Below, in pieces: positions 1 to 10,364 of a stretch of DNA of 64,000 nt; positions within the stretch are counted from its first letter, which is position 1; every line of letters starts with the position of its first letter. The position numbers and the translations under genes were made by a program. The notes beneath the pieces were generated by a model. The model did no database searches. It worked only from the letters and a program-made list of their open reading frames with translations, and had not been told where the DNA came from. Source of the stretch: Blattabacterium clevelandi (GTDB lineage Bacteria > Bacteroidota > Bacteroidia > Flavobacteriales > Blattabacteriaceae). The stretch is taken from positions 62,001-126,000 of the forward strand of contig NZ_CP029844.1 of the NCBI RefSeq assembly GCF_003268615.1, written 5' to 3'.

Positions 1-1846
1 TTTATCCATTATCTATAAATCAAAAATTTATAGAAAAATATTTAAAATATGATTGAAAATATCAGAAAAAAAAGTAAAAATTTAATTTCTAAAACAGAAG
101 AAAATACTTATAATTCTTTGAATAAATTTTCAAAAAATTTTAATGAATGGGCCAATAAAGGAAAATTAGATCCTGTTATTGGACGTGATGAAGAAATACG
201 TAGAGTTTTACAAAGATTATCTAGAAAAAAAAAAAATAATCCTATTTTAATTGGGGACCAGGAGTTTGAAAAACTTCGATAGATGAAGGATTAACACATC
301 GTATTATTAATGGAGATATTCCAGATAATTTAAAAAATAAAAAATTTTTTTCTTTAGATATGGGTACTATCATTGCAGGAAATAAATATATATAAAGGAG
401 AATTTGAAGAACGTTAAAAAAATGTTCTTAAAGAAGTAATTTCTTCCAATGGAGAGATTATTTTATTTTTCGATGAAATTCATATATTGGTAAATGCCGG
501 TGGAGGAGATGGTTATATAGATTCTGTAAATATTTTTAAACCTGCATTAGTAAGAGGAGAACTTCGTGCTATAGGAGAAATGATTTTGAATGAATATCAA
601 AAATATTTTAAAATAGATAAAGATTTAGAAAGAAGATTTCAACAAGTATATATTGAAGAACCATCTATAACAGATTCTATATCTATTTTACGTAGTATTA
701 AAGAAAAGTATGAAAGTTATCATAAAGTAAAAATTAAAAATAAACCTATTATTTATGCAGTATAATTATCTCAAAGTTATATTAATGAACGTTTTTTTTT
801 TACCAGATAAATCTATTGATCTTATTAATGAAGCAGCTTCAAAAATAAGAATGGAAATCAATTCTCAAACAGAAAAATTAGATATTAGGAAAATAATGTA
901 AATGGAAATTCAAATAGAGTCTATAAAAAAAGAAAATGATGAAAAATAATTACATAAAAGAGTGATAGGTCAAAATAAGGCTATTCAATCTATTGAAAAT
1001 TCTATACGTCGTTCTAGAGATTGACTATAAAATAAAAAAAAACTATAGGATATTTTTTATTTATGAGTGGTACAGGGATTAGAAAAAGAAACGGAACTTG
1101 CTAAAACGTTAGATGAATATTTTTTTGATAATGAAAAGAATATAGTACGATATGAGTGAATATCAGTAACGTTATTCTATAATCCGACTTATTGGATCTC
1201 ATTCTGTATATATAATATCGGTTATGATGAAAGTGGTCAATTAACAGAATCTATACGTAGAAGACCTTATTCAATCATTAGATGAAATAGAAAATGACCA
1301 TTCTGATATATTTAATATACTTTTACAAGTATTAGATGATGGGAGATTAACAGATAATAAAAGTAGAATTATCCATGTTACAAATACAATTATTTATTAT
1401 CATGACTTTTAATATAGAATCGGATATTATTCAGGAAAATTTTGATTAAGAAATATCTTTTAATCAAATGGAAAAAATTAAAAATGATTTAATAGATTTA
1501 TTAAAAAATATTGTTAGACCATAATTGATTAATCGTATTGATGAAATAATTTTATTTAAACCAAAAAAGAAATTAAAGATATTGTAAAATTACAAATGAA
1601 AAAATTAGGAATTTTATTATCGAATAAAAATATTTTTATAGAAGTGACTAATAAAAAAATAATATATTTGAAAAATGTTATGATCCATATTTTGGAGATA
1701 GACCATTAAAGATATTAATTCAAAATAATATTCTAAATAATCTTTTCAAAGAAATTCTTCAAGGAAAAATCCATGATAATGATAGAATTTTAGTAGATTT
1801 TTTTAAAGAAAATGGAATTGTATTTAGACAATTAAAATCTAAATAA
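1..1846 (+). pseudogene. clpB: clpB pseudogene (ClpB disaggregase), 5' end outside window
   Basis: Pieces of a ClpB AAA+ disaggregase can be read across all three frames in the correct order. The D1 entry ([15 protein letters not shown]) starts near 160, followed by a ruined D1 Walker A (about 252-275), the Walker B DEIH (474-485) and a D1 C-terminal block (487-765). Then come a D2 entry (LHKRVIGQ, about 951), a damaged D2 Walker A (about 1065), the sensor block [12 protein letters not shown] (about 1320) and the C-terminal tail ending in a stop at 1846. Lesions include a GGA-to-TGA stop plus frameshift in D1 Walker A, an ATATAT insertion near 392, TAA stops at about 414, 763, 898 and 949, and a frameshift in a T10 run (792-801). 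The coiled-coil M-domain is missing: D1 joins D2 at about 940-955, a loss of roughly 130 codons compared with the family. The sequence resembles ClpB rather than ClpC in the DEIH region and the tail. No active protein could be made. Confidence 0.93.
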
Positions 1847-1850
1847 TAAA

Positions 1851-2756
1851 GTGATTAATCATAAACATAAATCTGGTTTTGTTAATATTATAGGATTTCC
1901 AAATGTAGGCAAATCAACATTAATGAATTCTCTTGTAGGAGAAAATATATCTATAATCACCAATAAACCACAAACAACTCGTCATAGAATATTGGGGATA
2001 ATAGATGAATATGATTACCAAATTATTTTTTCGGATACTCCTGGTATTATGATAAAACCGATTTATTCTATGCAAAAAATTATGATGAAATATGTAAAAA
2101 AATCTTTAGAAGACGCTGATATTGTTTTATTTACTACAGAAATAGGAAAATTTTATTTATTAAATAAATATTTATCTTTTTTGAATTTTCTAAAAGAGAA
2201 AAAAATTCCCATTCTTATATTAATCAATAAAATTGATAAAATTGGAGTGGTATATAGTGAAAATATATTGTATGATACGATTAATTATTGGAATAATTTT
2301 TTTCCTAATTCAGAAATATTACCAATATCTGCATTAAAAGATATAAATCAAGATTTGTTACTAAATAAAATTTTAGATTTATTATCTAAAGGACCTCCTT
2401 ATTATCCTAAAGGAATTTTAAGTGATAGATCTGAACGGTTTTTTGTAAATGAAATAATTAGAGAAAAAATATTTTTAATGTATAAAAAAGAAATTCCTTA
2501 TTCTGTGGAAATTTATACGGAAAAATTTAAGAATGGAAAGAATAGCATACATATAGATTCTTCTATATATGTAGAGCGTGATTCACAAAAAGGAATTTTA
2601 ATTGGAAAAAAAGGAAATTCTATCAATAAATTAGGATATTTTTCTATACAAGGAATAGAGAATTTTTTTAGTAAAAAAGTATGGTTAAGATTAAATGTAA
2701 AAATATGCAAAAATTGGCGTTCAAATTATAAAAAACTAAAAAATTTTGGATATTAA
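1851..2756 (+). CDS. era: GTPase Era
   Basis: Era is a Ras-like GTPase that binds the 3' end of 16S rRNA during 30S ribosome maturation. Visible motifs are G1 GFPNVGKST (residues 15-23), the G2 threonine in QTTRH (41-45), G3 DTPG (62-65) and G4 NKID (about 125-128). A C-terminal KH RNA-binding domain carries the GILIGKKG loop near residue 245. The 301-residue length is normal. The GTG start at 1851 is chosen because the predicted N-terminus, ending in KSGFVNIIG, matches the usual start of flavobacterial Era. It lies only 4 nt after the stop of the dead clpB copy, so transcription probably enters through or from the pseudogene. The gene converges on tyrS with a 2-nt gap. Confidence 0.97.
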   Translation: MINHKHKSGFVNIIGFPNVGKSTLMNSLVGENISIITNKPQTTRHRILGIIDEYDYQIIFSDTPGIMIKPIYSMQKIMMKYVKKSLEDADIVLFTTEIGKFYLLNKYLSFLNFLKEKKIPILILINKIDKIGVVYSENILYDTINYWNNFFPNSEILPISALKDINQDLLLNKILDLLSKGPPYYPKGILSDRSERFFVNEIIREKIFLMYKKEIPYSVEIYTEKFKNGKNSIHIDSSIYVERDSQKGILIGKKGNSINKLGYFSIQGIENFFSKKVWLRLNVKICKNWRSNYKKLKNFGY

Positions 2757-2758
2757 AA

Positions 2759-4045
2759 TTATTCAATTTTTATAATAAAAAACATTTTTTTTCCAAACTG
2801 AAGTAAAATATATTTTTTTTTTATTACATTTTCTTTTTTAAGAAGTATATTTTTTTTGATAATTTTTTTATTTATATAAATAGAATTTAAATTTAAAGCA
2901 CGATTAGCTTCACTTTTAGATTTAAAAAGATTACTTTTTTTTAATAAATCTAATAAAAAAATTCCTTTTCTAAAATCTTTATCAGGTAAATGCATATGCG
3001 GAATATTATCGTAAAGAGAATTAAGTATATCTTCATCTAAAGATGAAAATAGATTATTTGTATATTTTTTTCCAAATAAAATATGTGAAATCTTTACTAC
3101 TTTTTCATAAGATTTTTTCCCATGAACCCATTTAGTGATTTCCGATGCTAATTTTTTTTGTAATAGTCTTTTTTCTGGATTTTTTCTATGTTTTAAAATT
3201 AATTTTTCAATTTTTTTTTTGGAAAAAAAAGTATATTTTTTAATAAAATTTTCAATTTCAATATCTGAAATATTGATCCAAAATTGATAAAATTTATATG
3301 GAGAAGTTCGATTATCATCTAACCATATATTTCCTTCTTTCTTACTTTTTCCAAATTTTAATCCATCAGTTCTTGTAACTAAAGGAAAAGTAATTCCATA
3401 TGCTTTTTTTCCTGTTTTTTTTTTAATAAGTTCTATTCCAGTAGTTATATTTCCCCATTGATCAGATCCCCCAACTTGTAATAAACAATTTTTTTTTTTA
3501 TTTAAATAAAAAAAATCATATCCTTGTATAAGAGTATAAGTGAATTCCATGAAAGATATTCCTTTATATTTTTTATTATCTTGAATACGTTTTTTAACAG
3601 AATCTTTAGATATCATGTAATTTATAGTAAAATGTTTTCCTATATTTCTGATAAATTCTAAAAAAGAAATATTTTTTATCCAATCAAAATTATTTATAAA
3701 TTCTATTTTTTTTGAATAACTATCTAATAATTTAGATAATTGTTTTTTAATAGATTCTATATTTTCTTGTAATGTTTTTTTTTTTAAAAAAATTCTTTGA
3801 TCATATTTTCCTGATGGATCTCCTATAAAACCTGTTGCTCCTCCAATTAATATTAAGGATTTATGCCCCATTTTTTGAAAGTGAATTAATATAATAATTG
3901 GAAGTAAGCTACCTATATGTAAAGAATCAGATGTCGGATCGAACCCTATATATATAGTAGTAGTTTTTTTTAATTGTTTTTCTACACCAGGAACACTATT
4001 TTGTATTAACCCTCTCCAAGAGAGTTCATCAATAATATTTTTCAT
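2759..4045 (-). CDS. tyrS: tyrosyl-tRNA synthetase
   Basis: This class I aminoacyl-tRNA synthetase charges tRNA-Tyr. It has the HIGH-type signature HIGS at residues 43-46 within DPTSDSLHIGS, and the KMSKS-type loop KFGKSK near residue 230. The tyrosine-site region GGSDQWGNI precedes that loop. A C-terminal S4-like RNA-binding segment occupies about residues 360-428. At 428 residues it is full length for a bacterial TyrRS. It is convergent with era; the 117 nt upstream (4046-4162) separates it from the orphan membrane ORF and shows no clear promoter. Confidence 0.97.
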   Translation of the reverse strand: MKNIIDELSWRGLIQNSVPGVEKQLKKTTTIYIGFDPTSDSLHIGSLLPIIILIHFQKMGHKSLILIGGATGFIGDPSGKYDQRIFLKKKTLQENIESIKKQLSKLLDSYSKKIEFINNFDWIKNISFLEFIRNIGKHFTINYMISKDSVKKRIQDNKKYKGISFMEFTYTLIQGYDFFYLNKKKNCLLQVGGSDQWGNITTGIELIKKKTGKKAYGITFPLVTRTDGLKFGKSKKEGNIWLDDNRTSPYKFYQFWINISDIEIENFIKKYTFFSKKKIEKLILKHRKNPEKRLLQKKLASEITKWVHGKKSYEKVVKISHILFGKKYTNNLFSSLDEDILNSLYDNIPHMHLPDKDFRKGIFLLDLLKKSNLFKSKSEANRALNLNSIYINKKIIKKNILLKKENVIKKKYILLQFGKKMFFIIKIE

Positions 4046-4162
4046 GTTAAAAAATTAAGGTAACTTAATAAATTTATCTTCGATCATTTTTATGAAACTT
4101 TTTTTAAAAAAAACTATAATATATAATTTTTTAACTTTTTTTTTTAGTTTTATTCATATAAT

Positions 4163-4468
4163 ATGGAATTTTTTTTTTATGAAAAAAATTTTTTTTTATT
4201 AAAAATATATATTTTTTTATTTCCTATTAGTAGTTTTTTTTTCTTTTTTTATTTGTTAACCATAAATAAAAGAACTGATTTATATATTATATTTTCAATT
4301 TTACAGTTATTTTGTGGTATTTATATATTTTTTTATTTAATTATTGAATATAATCTTTTGAATTCAATTCAAACAATTATTAATTTTATTTTTTCGTATT
4401 TTATGCTACTTTTTTTCAAGACTATAATTTTAATAAATTATCGGAATAAAAAAAGTTATTTTGAGTAA
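4163..4468 (+). CDS. hypothetical small membrane protein
   Basis: I do not recognise this 101-residue ORF. It is almost entirely hydrophobic, with about three predicted membrane segments (roughly residues 12-33, 40-62 and 70-90). These are rich in Phe, Ile, Leu and Tyr, and the tail is basic (NYRNKKS). In DNA this rich in T, Phe-rich open frames can arise by chance, so the hydrophobicity alone is weak evidence. In its favour, the frame is intact, starts with ATG and shows real loop/membrane alternation. It stands alone between tyrS (opposite strand) and a 343-nt empty stretch. It could be a lineage-specific membrane protein or the remnant of a larger gene. Confidence 0.4.
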   Translation: MEFFFYEKNFFLLKIYIFLFPISSFFFFFYLLTINKRTDLYIIFSILQLFCGIYIFFYLIIEYNLLNSIQTIINFIFSYFMLLFFKTIILINYRNKKSYFE

Positions 4469-4811
4469 TTTATTTATACTAGAATAGAGTATATTATATT
4501 TTTTCGTAAATTTTTTTTTTTCGAAAATAGGAATAATGCTATTTGTTTTATAAAAATACCATTATAAATATTATAAAGATTGATTTTTGATATAATTTGA
4601 GATTTTTTTTTTAATGAAGGTTAAAAAATATTTAAAAATTATTATAGTATAAATATTTTTCGTATTTGTGAATATTGGAGTATTGCATATTATATAAAAA
4701 AATAATTTTAGAAAAATTTTTCAAAAATTCTATTTAGAATAGATTCTATATTATTTTTAAAATATTGAAAAAGTAGGAAATTATATAAGTAAAAAATAAA
4801 AATAGAATATA
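4469..4811. other. 343-nt stretch without recognisable gene
   Basis: I see no open frame that resembles a known protein on either strand, and no tRNA or structured RNA. The sequence is A/T homopolymer-rich with only short AT palindromes (for example around 4725-4750). It lies downstream of the orphan membrane ORF and beyond the 3' end of the AddB-like gene. It is probably an eroded gene remnant or neutral spacer. It is unusually long for this tightly packed window. Confidence 0.5.
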
Positions 4812-7016
4812 TCAAAAATTTCTAATTTTTTTTTCTATAATTGGAATTTTTGGATTTAAAATTTCTGAAATTCTATTAATTAGACATGGTAGAAAAAATT
4901 TTACATAACATTTATATGTAATGAATTTTTTTTTTTGATGAAAAAAAATTACAGGTATTGTTAATATTGAATTATTTTTATCTTTTTCTGGTGAAACAAT
5001 AGAAATAATGGGTGAAGAATTTTTTAATCCTAAAAATAGAGGGGATTTAAACCATAAATACATATAAATCAATAATTGCATAGTATTTCTATTATCGGTG
5101 GATTGAAATATATTTTCAATTTTATTCAAAGGAATATGTATTTTTTTTGTTTTTGATATTCCGATTTTATAATCAATAATACGTGTAATTCCATCATATT
5201 CATCTATTCTATCTATGATTCCATATAAATTAACTTGATAATCTCCAATATCTAATATTGTGGAAGAACTACATTCTAATTCTTTAATCAAAATTTGATG
5301 ACCTTTATGAACAAAACCTTCCTCCCAGGAAATAAAATTTTTTATATAATTTTTTACTATAGAATATAGTAATATATTTTTACCTTTTATAAAAGAATCT
5401 TTTATATATTTTAATATTACTTTCTCTGTAAGATATTCGTAATTTTTTTTCATTTTATTAATCCAATCTATAGTAATTAAATATCCTTTAATAGGATTAT
5501 ATAATATTTTTAATATTTTATGTATGATTTTTCCTACTTGTTGTTTCATCGAAATTTCTTCTAGATCATTTAATCCAAGAACTTTTTTGTAGTAAAAAAG
5601 AAGAGGATTATAATTATACAGATAAATAGAAGAAGGAGATAACCCATGAGTAGATATACGTTGAATCATGGATTCTGTTTTTTTTATCACAATAGGAGAT
5701 ATTTTAGACTTTGAAAATAAGAATGAAAAATTTTTTTTTTTTTCTATGGTAAGTTTTGAACTTATTTCTATTTGATGAATAAAACGACTTTTTTCTCCAG
5801 AATTAAGTTCATCTGGTTGATTTTTGTAAATCAAATAAATATTTTTTGAATTTTTTAAAATTTTTATAAAATGATGATGATAAATTTTTTCATTTTCTTG
5901 AAAAATGGAAAGATTGAATTTATTTCGAATATCAAAAGGAATAAAAGTATTATATTTTTTTATTCTATCTGGTGGAATAATACCTTCGTTAACGGAAGTT
6001 ATAATTGTATTTTCAAAATTTTCGAAATAGGAGTCCATAAATCCTATTATCTTCAATCCTTTTTTATTTTTTTGGATATATGGTATTTTTTCTGTATTTA
6101 TGAATTGTTGATAAATATTGAATATATCTTTGATTCCTAAAAAATTTTTTTCTGTTTTTCTGATTAATATTCTGAATTTTTGCATATAAATTTCCAATTT
6201 TGAAAGAAATTTTAATTCTAATAGATTATTTTTTAAATTTGAAATCAATATAATTTTCAATTTTCTAATAAAGCTTATAATACCAATAATACATTTTTTA
6301 GTATCATGAGTTTGTATTTGAAAAATGATATAAATATCATTTTTGGATAGATATTTATTTATTATAGATTCTGGAATCAAATTTGAATTTTCTGCATTCC
6401 ATTTATCTACTATAAACGATAAATTTTTTTTAATAAAAAATTTTTGTATGTATCCATCTGATAATAATCTTAGTATATCTTTACCATAAAATTTTTTCAA
6501 TTTTTCCTTTTTTAATAATAATTCAAAGATTGAAAAAAATGTATAATGAATAGGGAGGTTTTTTAGTGGATAGTCTATGGATATAGATAGATTTTTTCCT
6601 AAAATTTTTTTTAGTGAATTAAATAAAGGTATGGTTAAATATTTATCTCCTAAAATAAGACCAATTTTATATAGATTGACTCCATTTTTAATCATTTTAT
6701 AGACTAATTTTTCTACTATTTTAACTTGTTCTACTTCTTTAGAAACACTAATAATTTTTATATGATTAAGATAAATATTGTTGATTGAAGTGTTTTTGAT
6801 CTTTTTTTTGATAAAAAAATCGAAAGGATTTTTTATTAGCATATTTTTTTTATCTAAATCATATATAGATCCTTTTTCTAATTGGATGATCTTTTTAATA
6901 AATTCTATTTCACATTTATTTAATAATTGGGATCTCGAAAAAAATAGAATAATTCGTATATCTGAGTTTTTTAATAAAAAATTATTTAAACGGGAAATAG
7001 CTATTCTAAAAATCAT
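4812..7016 (-). CDS. AddB-like PD-(D/E)XK nuclease, 3' part of a frameshifted gene
   Basis: This 734-residue frame is the main part of an AddB/RexB-like protein of the type found in Bacteroidetes, a helicase-fold protein with a RecB-type nuclease at its end that takes part in double-strand break repair. It contains the UvrD-like segment ending in ITSVNEGIIPPDR and a family block around GEKSRFIHQIE. Next comes the nuclease core: HGLSPSSIYLYNYNPLLFYY, then DRID...IIDYK, with the Asp and Lys of the PD-(D/E)XK site, followed by QLLIYMYLW (the QxxxY motif). I see no iron-sulfur cysteine pattern. The first visible ATG (7016) is not the natural start: the frame reads upstream as FKKGIGYTGM, a family block, into the 7055-7525 frame across an A11 tract. 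Both parts together give about 904 residues, the expected length. Confidence 0.8.
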   Translation of the reverse strand: MIFRIAISRLNNFLLKNSDIRIILFFSRSQLLNKCEIEFIKKIIQLEKGSIYDLDKKNMLIKNPFDFFIKKKIKNTSINNIYLNHIKIISVSKEVEQVKIVEKLVYKMIKNGVNLYKIGLILGDKYLTIPLFNSLKKILGKNLSISIDYPLKNLPIHYTFFSIFELLLKKEKLKKFYGKDILRLLSDGYIQKFFIKKNLSFIVDKWNAENSNLIPESIINKYLSKNDIYIIFQIQTHDTKKCIIGIISFIRKLKIILISNLKNNLLELKFLSKLEIYMQKFRILIRKTEKNFLGIKDIFNIYQQFINTEKIPYIQKNKKGLKIIGFMDSYFENFENTIITSVNEGIIPPDRIKKYNTFIPFDIRNKFNLSIFQENEKIYHHHFIKILKNSKNIYLIYKNQPDELNSGEKSRFIHQIEISSKLTIEKKKNFSFLFSKSKISPIVIKKTESMIQRISTHGLSPSSIYLYNYNPLLFYYKKVLGLNDLEEISMKQQVGKIIHKILKILYNPIKGYLITIDWINKMKKNYEYLTEKVILKYIKDSFIKGKNILLYSIVKNYIKNFISWEEGFVHKGHQILIKELECSSSTILDIGDYQVNLYGIIDRIDEYDGITRIIDYKIGISKTKKIHIPLNKIENIFQSTDNRNTMQLLIYMYLWFKSPLFLGLKNSSPIISIVSPEKDKNNSILTIPVIFFHQKKKFITYKCYVKFFLPCLINRISEILNPKIPIIEKKIRNF

Positions 7017-7054
7017 TCCAGTATAACCGATCCCTTTTTTAAAAAGGATATTTT

Positions 7055-7525
7055 TTAGAATGTTATAGAATTTATAAATTTCTTTCCAAAAAAGAATTTT
7101 TTTTTTTCTATCAAATTATTTTCTGGATTAGGATTCCATTTTTTAATTTTTTCTGTAGAAATAATATAAGAAAAAAAATGTTCAATATTAATCAAATTAA
7201 AATCTAAATCTTGGAAATCATTTAAAATATGAGGAGCCCATTTGAAAAAATCATTAAATTTTTTTGATAAATCACTATTTTCTTTTTTTAAAATATAAAA
7301 AAAATGAAAAAGGATATAAGATTCATGAAAAATATATAAACCGGATATTTTTTCAATAAATTTTTCTATTGTATAAATTTCTGTAAACAGATTATTTTTA
7401 TATTGGTATTTTTTTTTTATATATTCTATAATAGAATCGTTAAATGATATCAATATTAATTTTTTTTTCAAGTATTTTTTTTGAATTAATAAATATTGAA
7501 TTATTTGATCAATTTTTTTTATCAC
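7055..7525 (-). CDS. AddB-like PD-(D/E)XK nuclease, 5' part of a frameshifted gene
   Basis: This 156-residue frame is the N-terminus of the AddB-like protein that continues in 4812-7016. It carries the typical opening: an N-terminal helix, a strand LILISFND, the segment EIYTIEKFIEKISGLYI, and FKWAPHILNDFQDLDFNLI. It then runs into an A11 tract (7097-7107 on the plus strand) and stops in the wrong frame. With 12 A residues the frame would continue as LFWKEIYKFYNILKN into the downstream part, matching the family pattern. The ATG overlaps the ribF stop by 4 nt (ATGA), so the two are probably translationally coupled. Whether this is a pseudogene, a sequencing error or a gene rescued by slippage cannot be decided from the sequence. 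Confidence 0.75.
   Translation of the reverse strand: MIKKIDQIIQYLLIQKKYLKKKLILISFNDSIIEYIKKKYQYKNNLFTEIYTIEKFIEKISGLYIFHESYILFHFFYILKKENSDLSKKFNDFFKWAPHILNDFQDLDFNLINIEHFFSYIISTEKIKKWNPNPENNLIEKKKFFFGKKFINSITF
7097..7107 (-). repeat. A11 homopolymer tract causing the AddB-like frameshift
   Basis: Eleven T on the plus strand read as eleven A in the AddB-like mRNA. The upstream frame reads Ile-Glu-Lys-Lys-Lys then leaves the family sequence. One extra A would restore it and join 7055-7525 to 4812-7016. Long A tracts are known sites of RNA-polymerase slippage in AT-rich endosymbionts. Confidence 0.8.
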
Positions 7526-8475
7526 AATAAAAAATTTTTTTTAAATGATTGTTTTGCAAAAAAATATTCTATTTTCATTTTATCTTTTTTTATTTGTCTT
7601 TTCAGATCATAAAGTGTATTAAATTTTTTTTCTTCACGAATTCTTTTAACAATAAAAATATCAATTTTTTTTCCATATATTTCTTGATCAAAATCGAAAA
7701 TATGAACTTCAATTTTTATTTTTTTATTTTTTTTATTAACTGTAGGACAGATTCCTATATTCATCATACCTTGATAAAAAGGATTAAAAATATTAACTTT
7801 TACAGCATAAACTCCTTTTTTTGGAATTAATTTATTTTCATTTAGTTGAATATTAGCTGTTGGAAAATCTAATGTTTTACCTATTCCTTTTCCTTTTATT
7901 ACATAACCAGATAAGCTATATAAATAACCTAAAGCATTGTTAGCCCATTCAATATTTCCTATTAAAAGAGATTTTCGGATATTAGTAGAACTAATAATTT
8001 TTTTTTTATATTTATAAGGATTTACTTTATAAATTTTGAATCCATATGATTTAGAAAATTTTTTTAATTGATGGAAAGTCCCATCTCTATTTTTTCCTAA
8101 ATGAGAATCATATCCAGTTATAATTTTTTTAATTTTTATTTTAGAAAACAAAATATTTTGAAAAAAATCTTGGGTACTTAATTTTGAAAAATTTTTTGTA
8201 AAAGGATGAATAATCAAATGTTCTATTCCTGTTTTTTTTAGATGATTAATTCTTTCTGGAAGAGTATTTAAATATAAAATATTTTTTTTGGGAATTAGTA
8301 CTTCTTTAGGATGTGGGGTAAAAGTTAGTAAAACCGTACAATACTTACCTTTTGCTCTAAAAATCAAGTTTTGAATAATTTTTTTATGTCCTATATGAAC
8401 TCCATCAAAAAAACCAAGTGTAAATACACATGGTAAAAAGGAAGAAAATTCATCAATAAATGAATAAATTTTCAA
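7522..8475 (-). CDS. ribF: bifunctional riboflavin kinase / FAD synthetase
   Basis: RibF converts riboflavin to FMN and then FAD. The N-terminal adenylyltransferase domain shows GFFDGVHIGHKK (about residues 22-33) and the SSTNIRKSL motif. The C-terminal flavokinase domain shows GKGIGKTLDFPTANI and KKGVYAV. The length of 317 residues is normal for the fused enzyme. It heads the minus-strand pair with the AddB-like gene (4-nt overlap) and diverges from atpD across 98 nt containing a perfect 11-bp inverted repeat. With ribE nearby the window covers both the last riboflavin step and flavin cofactor formation. Confidence 0.96.
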   Translation of the reverse strand: MKIYSFIDEFSSFLPCVFTLGFFDGVHIGHKKIIQNLIFRAKGKYCTVLLTFTPHPKEVLIPKKNILYLNTLPERINHLKKTGIEHLIIHPFTKNFSKLSTQDFFQNILFSKIKIKKIITGYDSHLGKNRDGTFHQLKKFSKSYGFKIYKVNPYKYKKKIISSTNIRKSLLIGNIEWANNALGYLYSLSGYVIKGKGIGKTLDFPTANIQLNENKLIPKKGVYAVKVNIFNPFYQGMMNIGICPTVNKKNKKIKIEVHIFDFDQEIYGKKIDIFIVKRIREEKKFNTLYDLKRQIKKDKMKIEYFFAKQSFKKNFLL

Positions 8476-8505
8476 AATTTTTTATTTTTTTTTTCTCTTA
8501 TCTTA

Positions 8506-8533
8506 CATATATATTTATTTACAAATATATATG
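8506..8533. repeat. perfect 11-bp inverted repeat between divergent ribF and atpD
   Basis: CATATATATTT (8506-8516) and AAATATATATG (8523-8533) are exact reverse complements around a 6-nt spacer. The site lies 30 nt upstream of ribF and 40 nt upstream of atpD. Between two diverging genes a terminator makes little sense, so an operator-like or merely AT-rich chance origin is more likely. Both arms are almost pure AT, which weakens the case. Confidence 0.45.
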
Positions 8534-8534
8534 A

Positions 8535-10082
<1,548 letters not shown>

Positions 10083-10127
10083 GAATACTATAATAAAATA
10101 ATATAATAGAATATAAGATGAAATATT

Positions 10128-10364
10128 ATGCAGGTAACGATTATTAATTTTGAAAAAATATTATACAAAAATATAGCAATTTCTATTATAGCCCCCGGAT
10201 TAAATGGTTATTTTCAAATATTAGAAAATCATGCTTCATTTATTTCTATATTGAGTAATGGGTGGATTAAATTAAATAAATCATTTGATGATAAAATTTT
10301 AAAAATACCAATAAATGGAGGATTTTTACGAGTTAAAAATAATTTTGTTATAGTTATTTTATAG
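10128..10364 (+). CDS. atpC: F1 ATP synthase subunit epsilon (N-terminal domain only)
   Basis: This 78-residue protein matches the N-terminal beta-sandwich of the epsilon subunit, which joins the gamma/c-ring rotor. Conserved pieces include GYFQILENHASFISIL (the G-x-hydrophobic...NHA block) and GGFLRVKNN. The C-terminal two-helix domain that inhibits ATP hydrolysis in many bacteria is absent; epsilon subunits of Bacteroidetes are often short. The gene follows atpD after 45 nt and its end overlaps the 3' end of pdxA on the other strand by 6 nt. Confidence 0.9.
   Translation: MQVTIINFEKILYKNIAISIIAPGLNGYFQILENHASFISILSNGWIKLNKSFDDKILKIPINGGFLRVKNNFVIVIL

Noticed and set aside
4469..4811. Possible small structured RNA in the 343-nt empty stretch
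   Set aside because: No GC-containing stems or known RNA motifs are visible; the sequence is mostly A/T runs.
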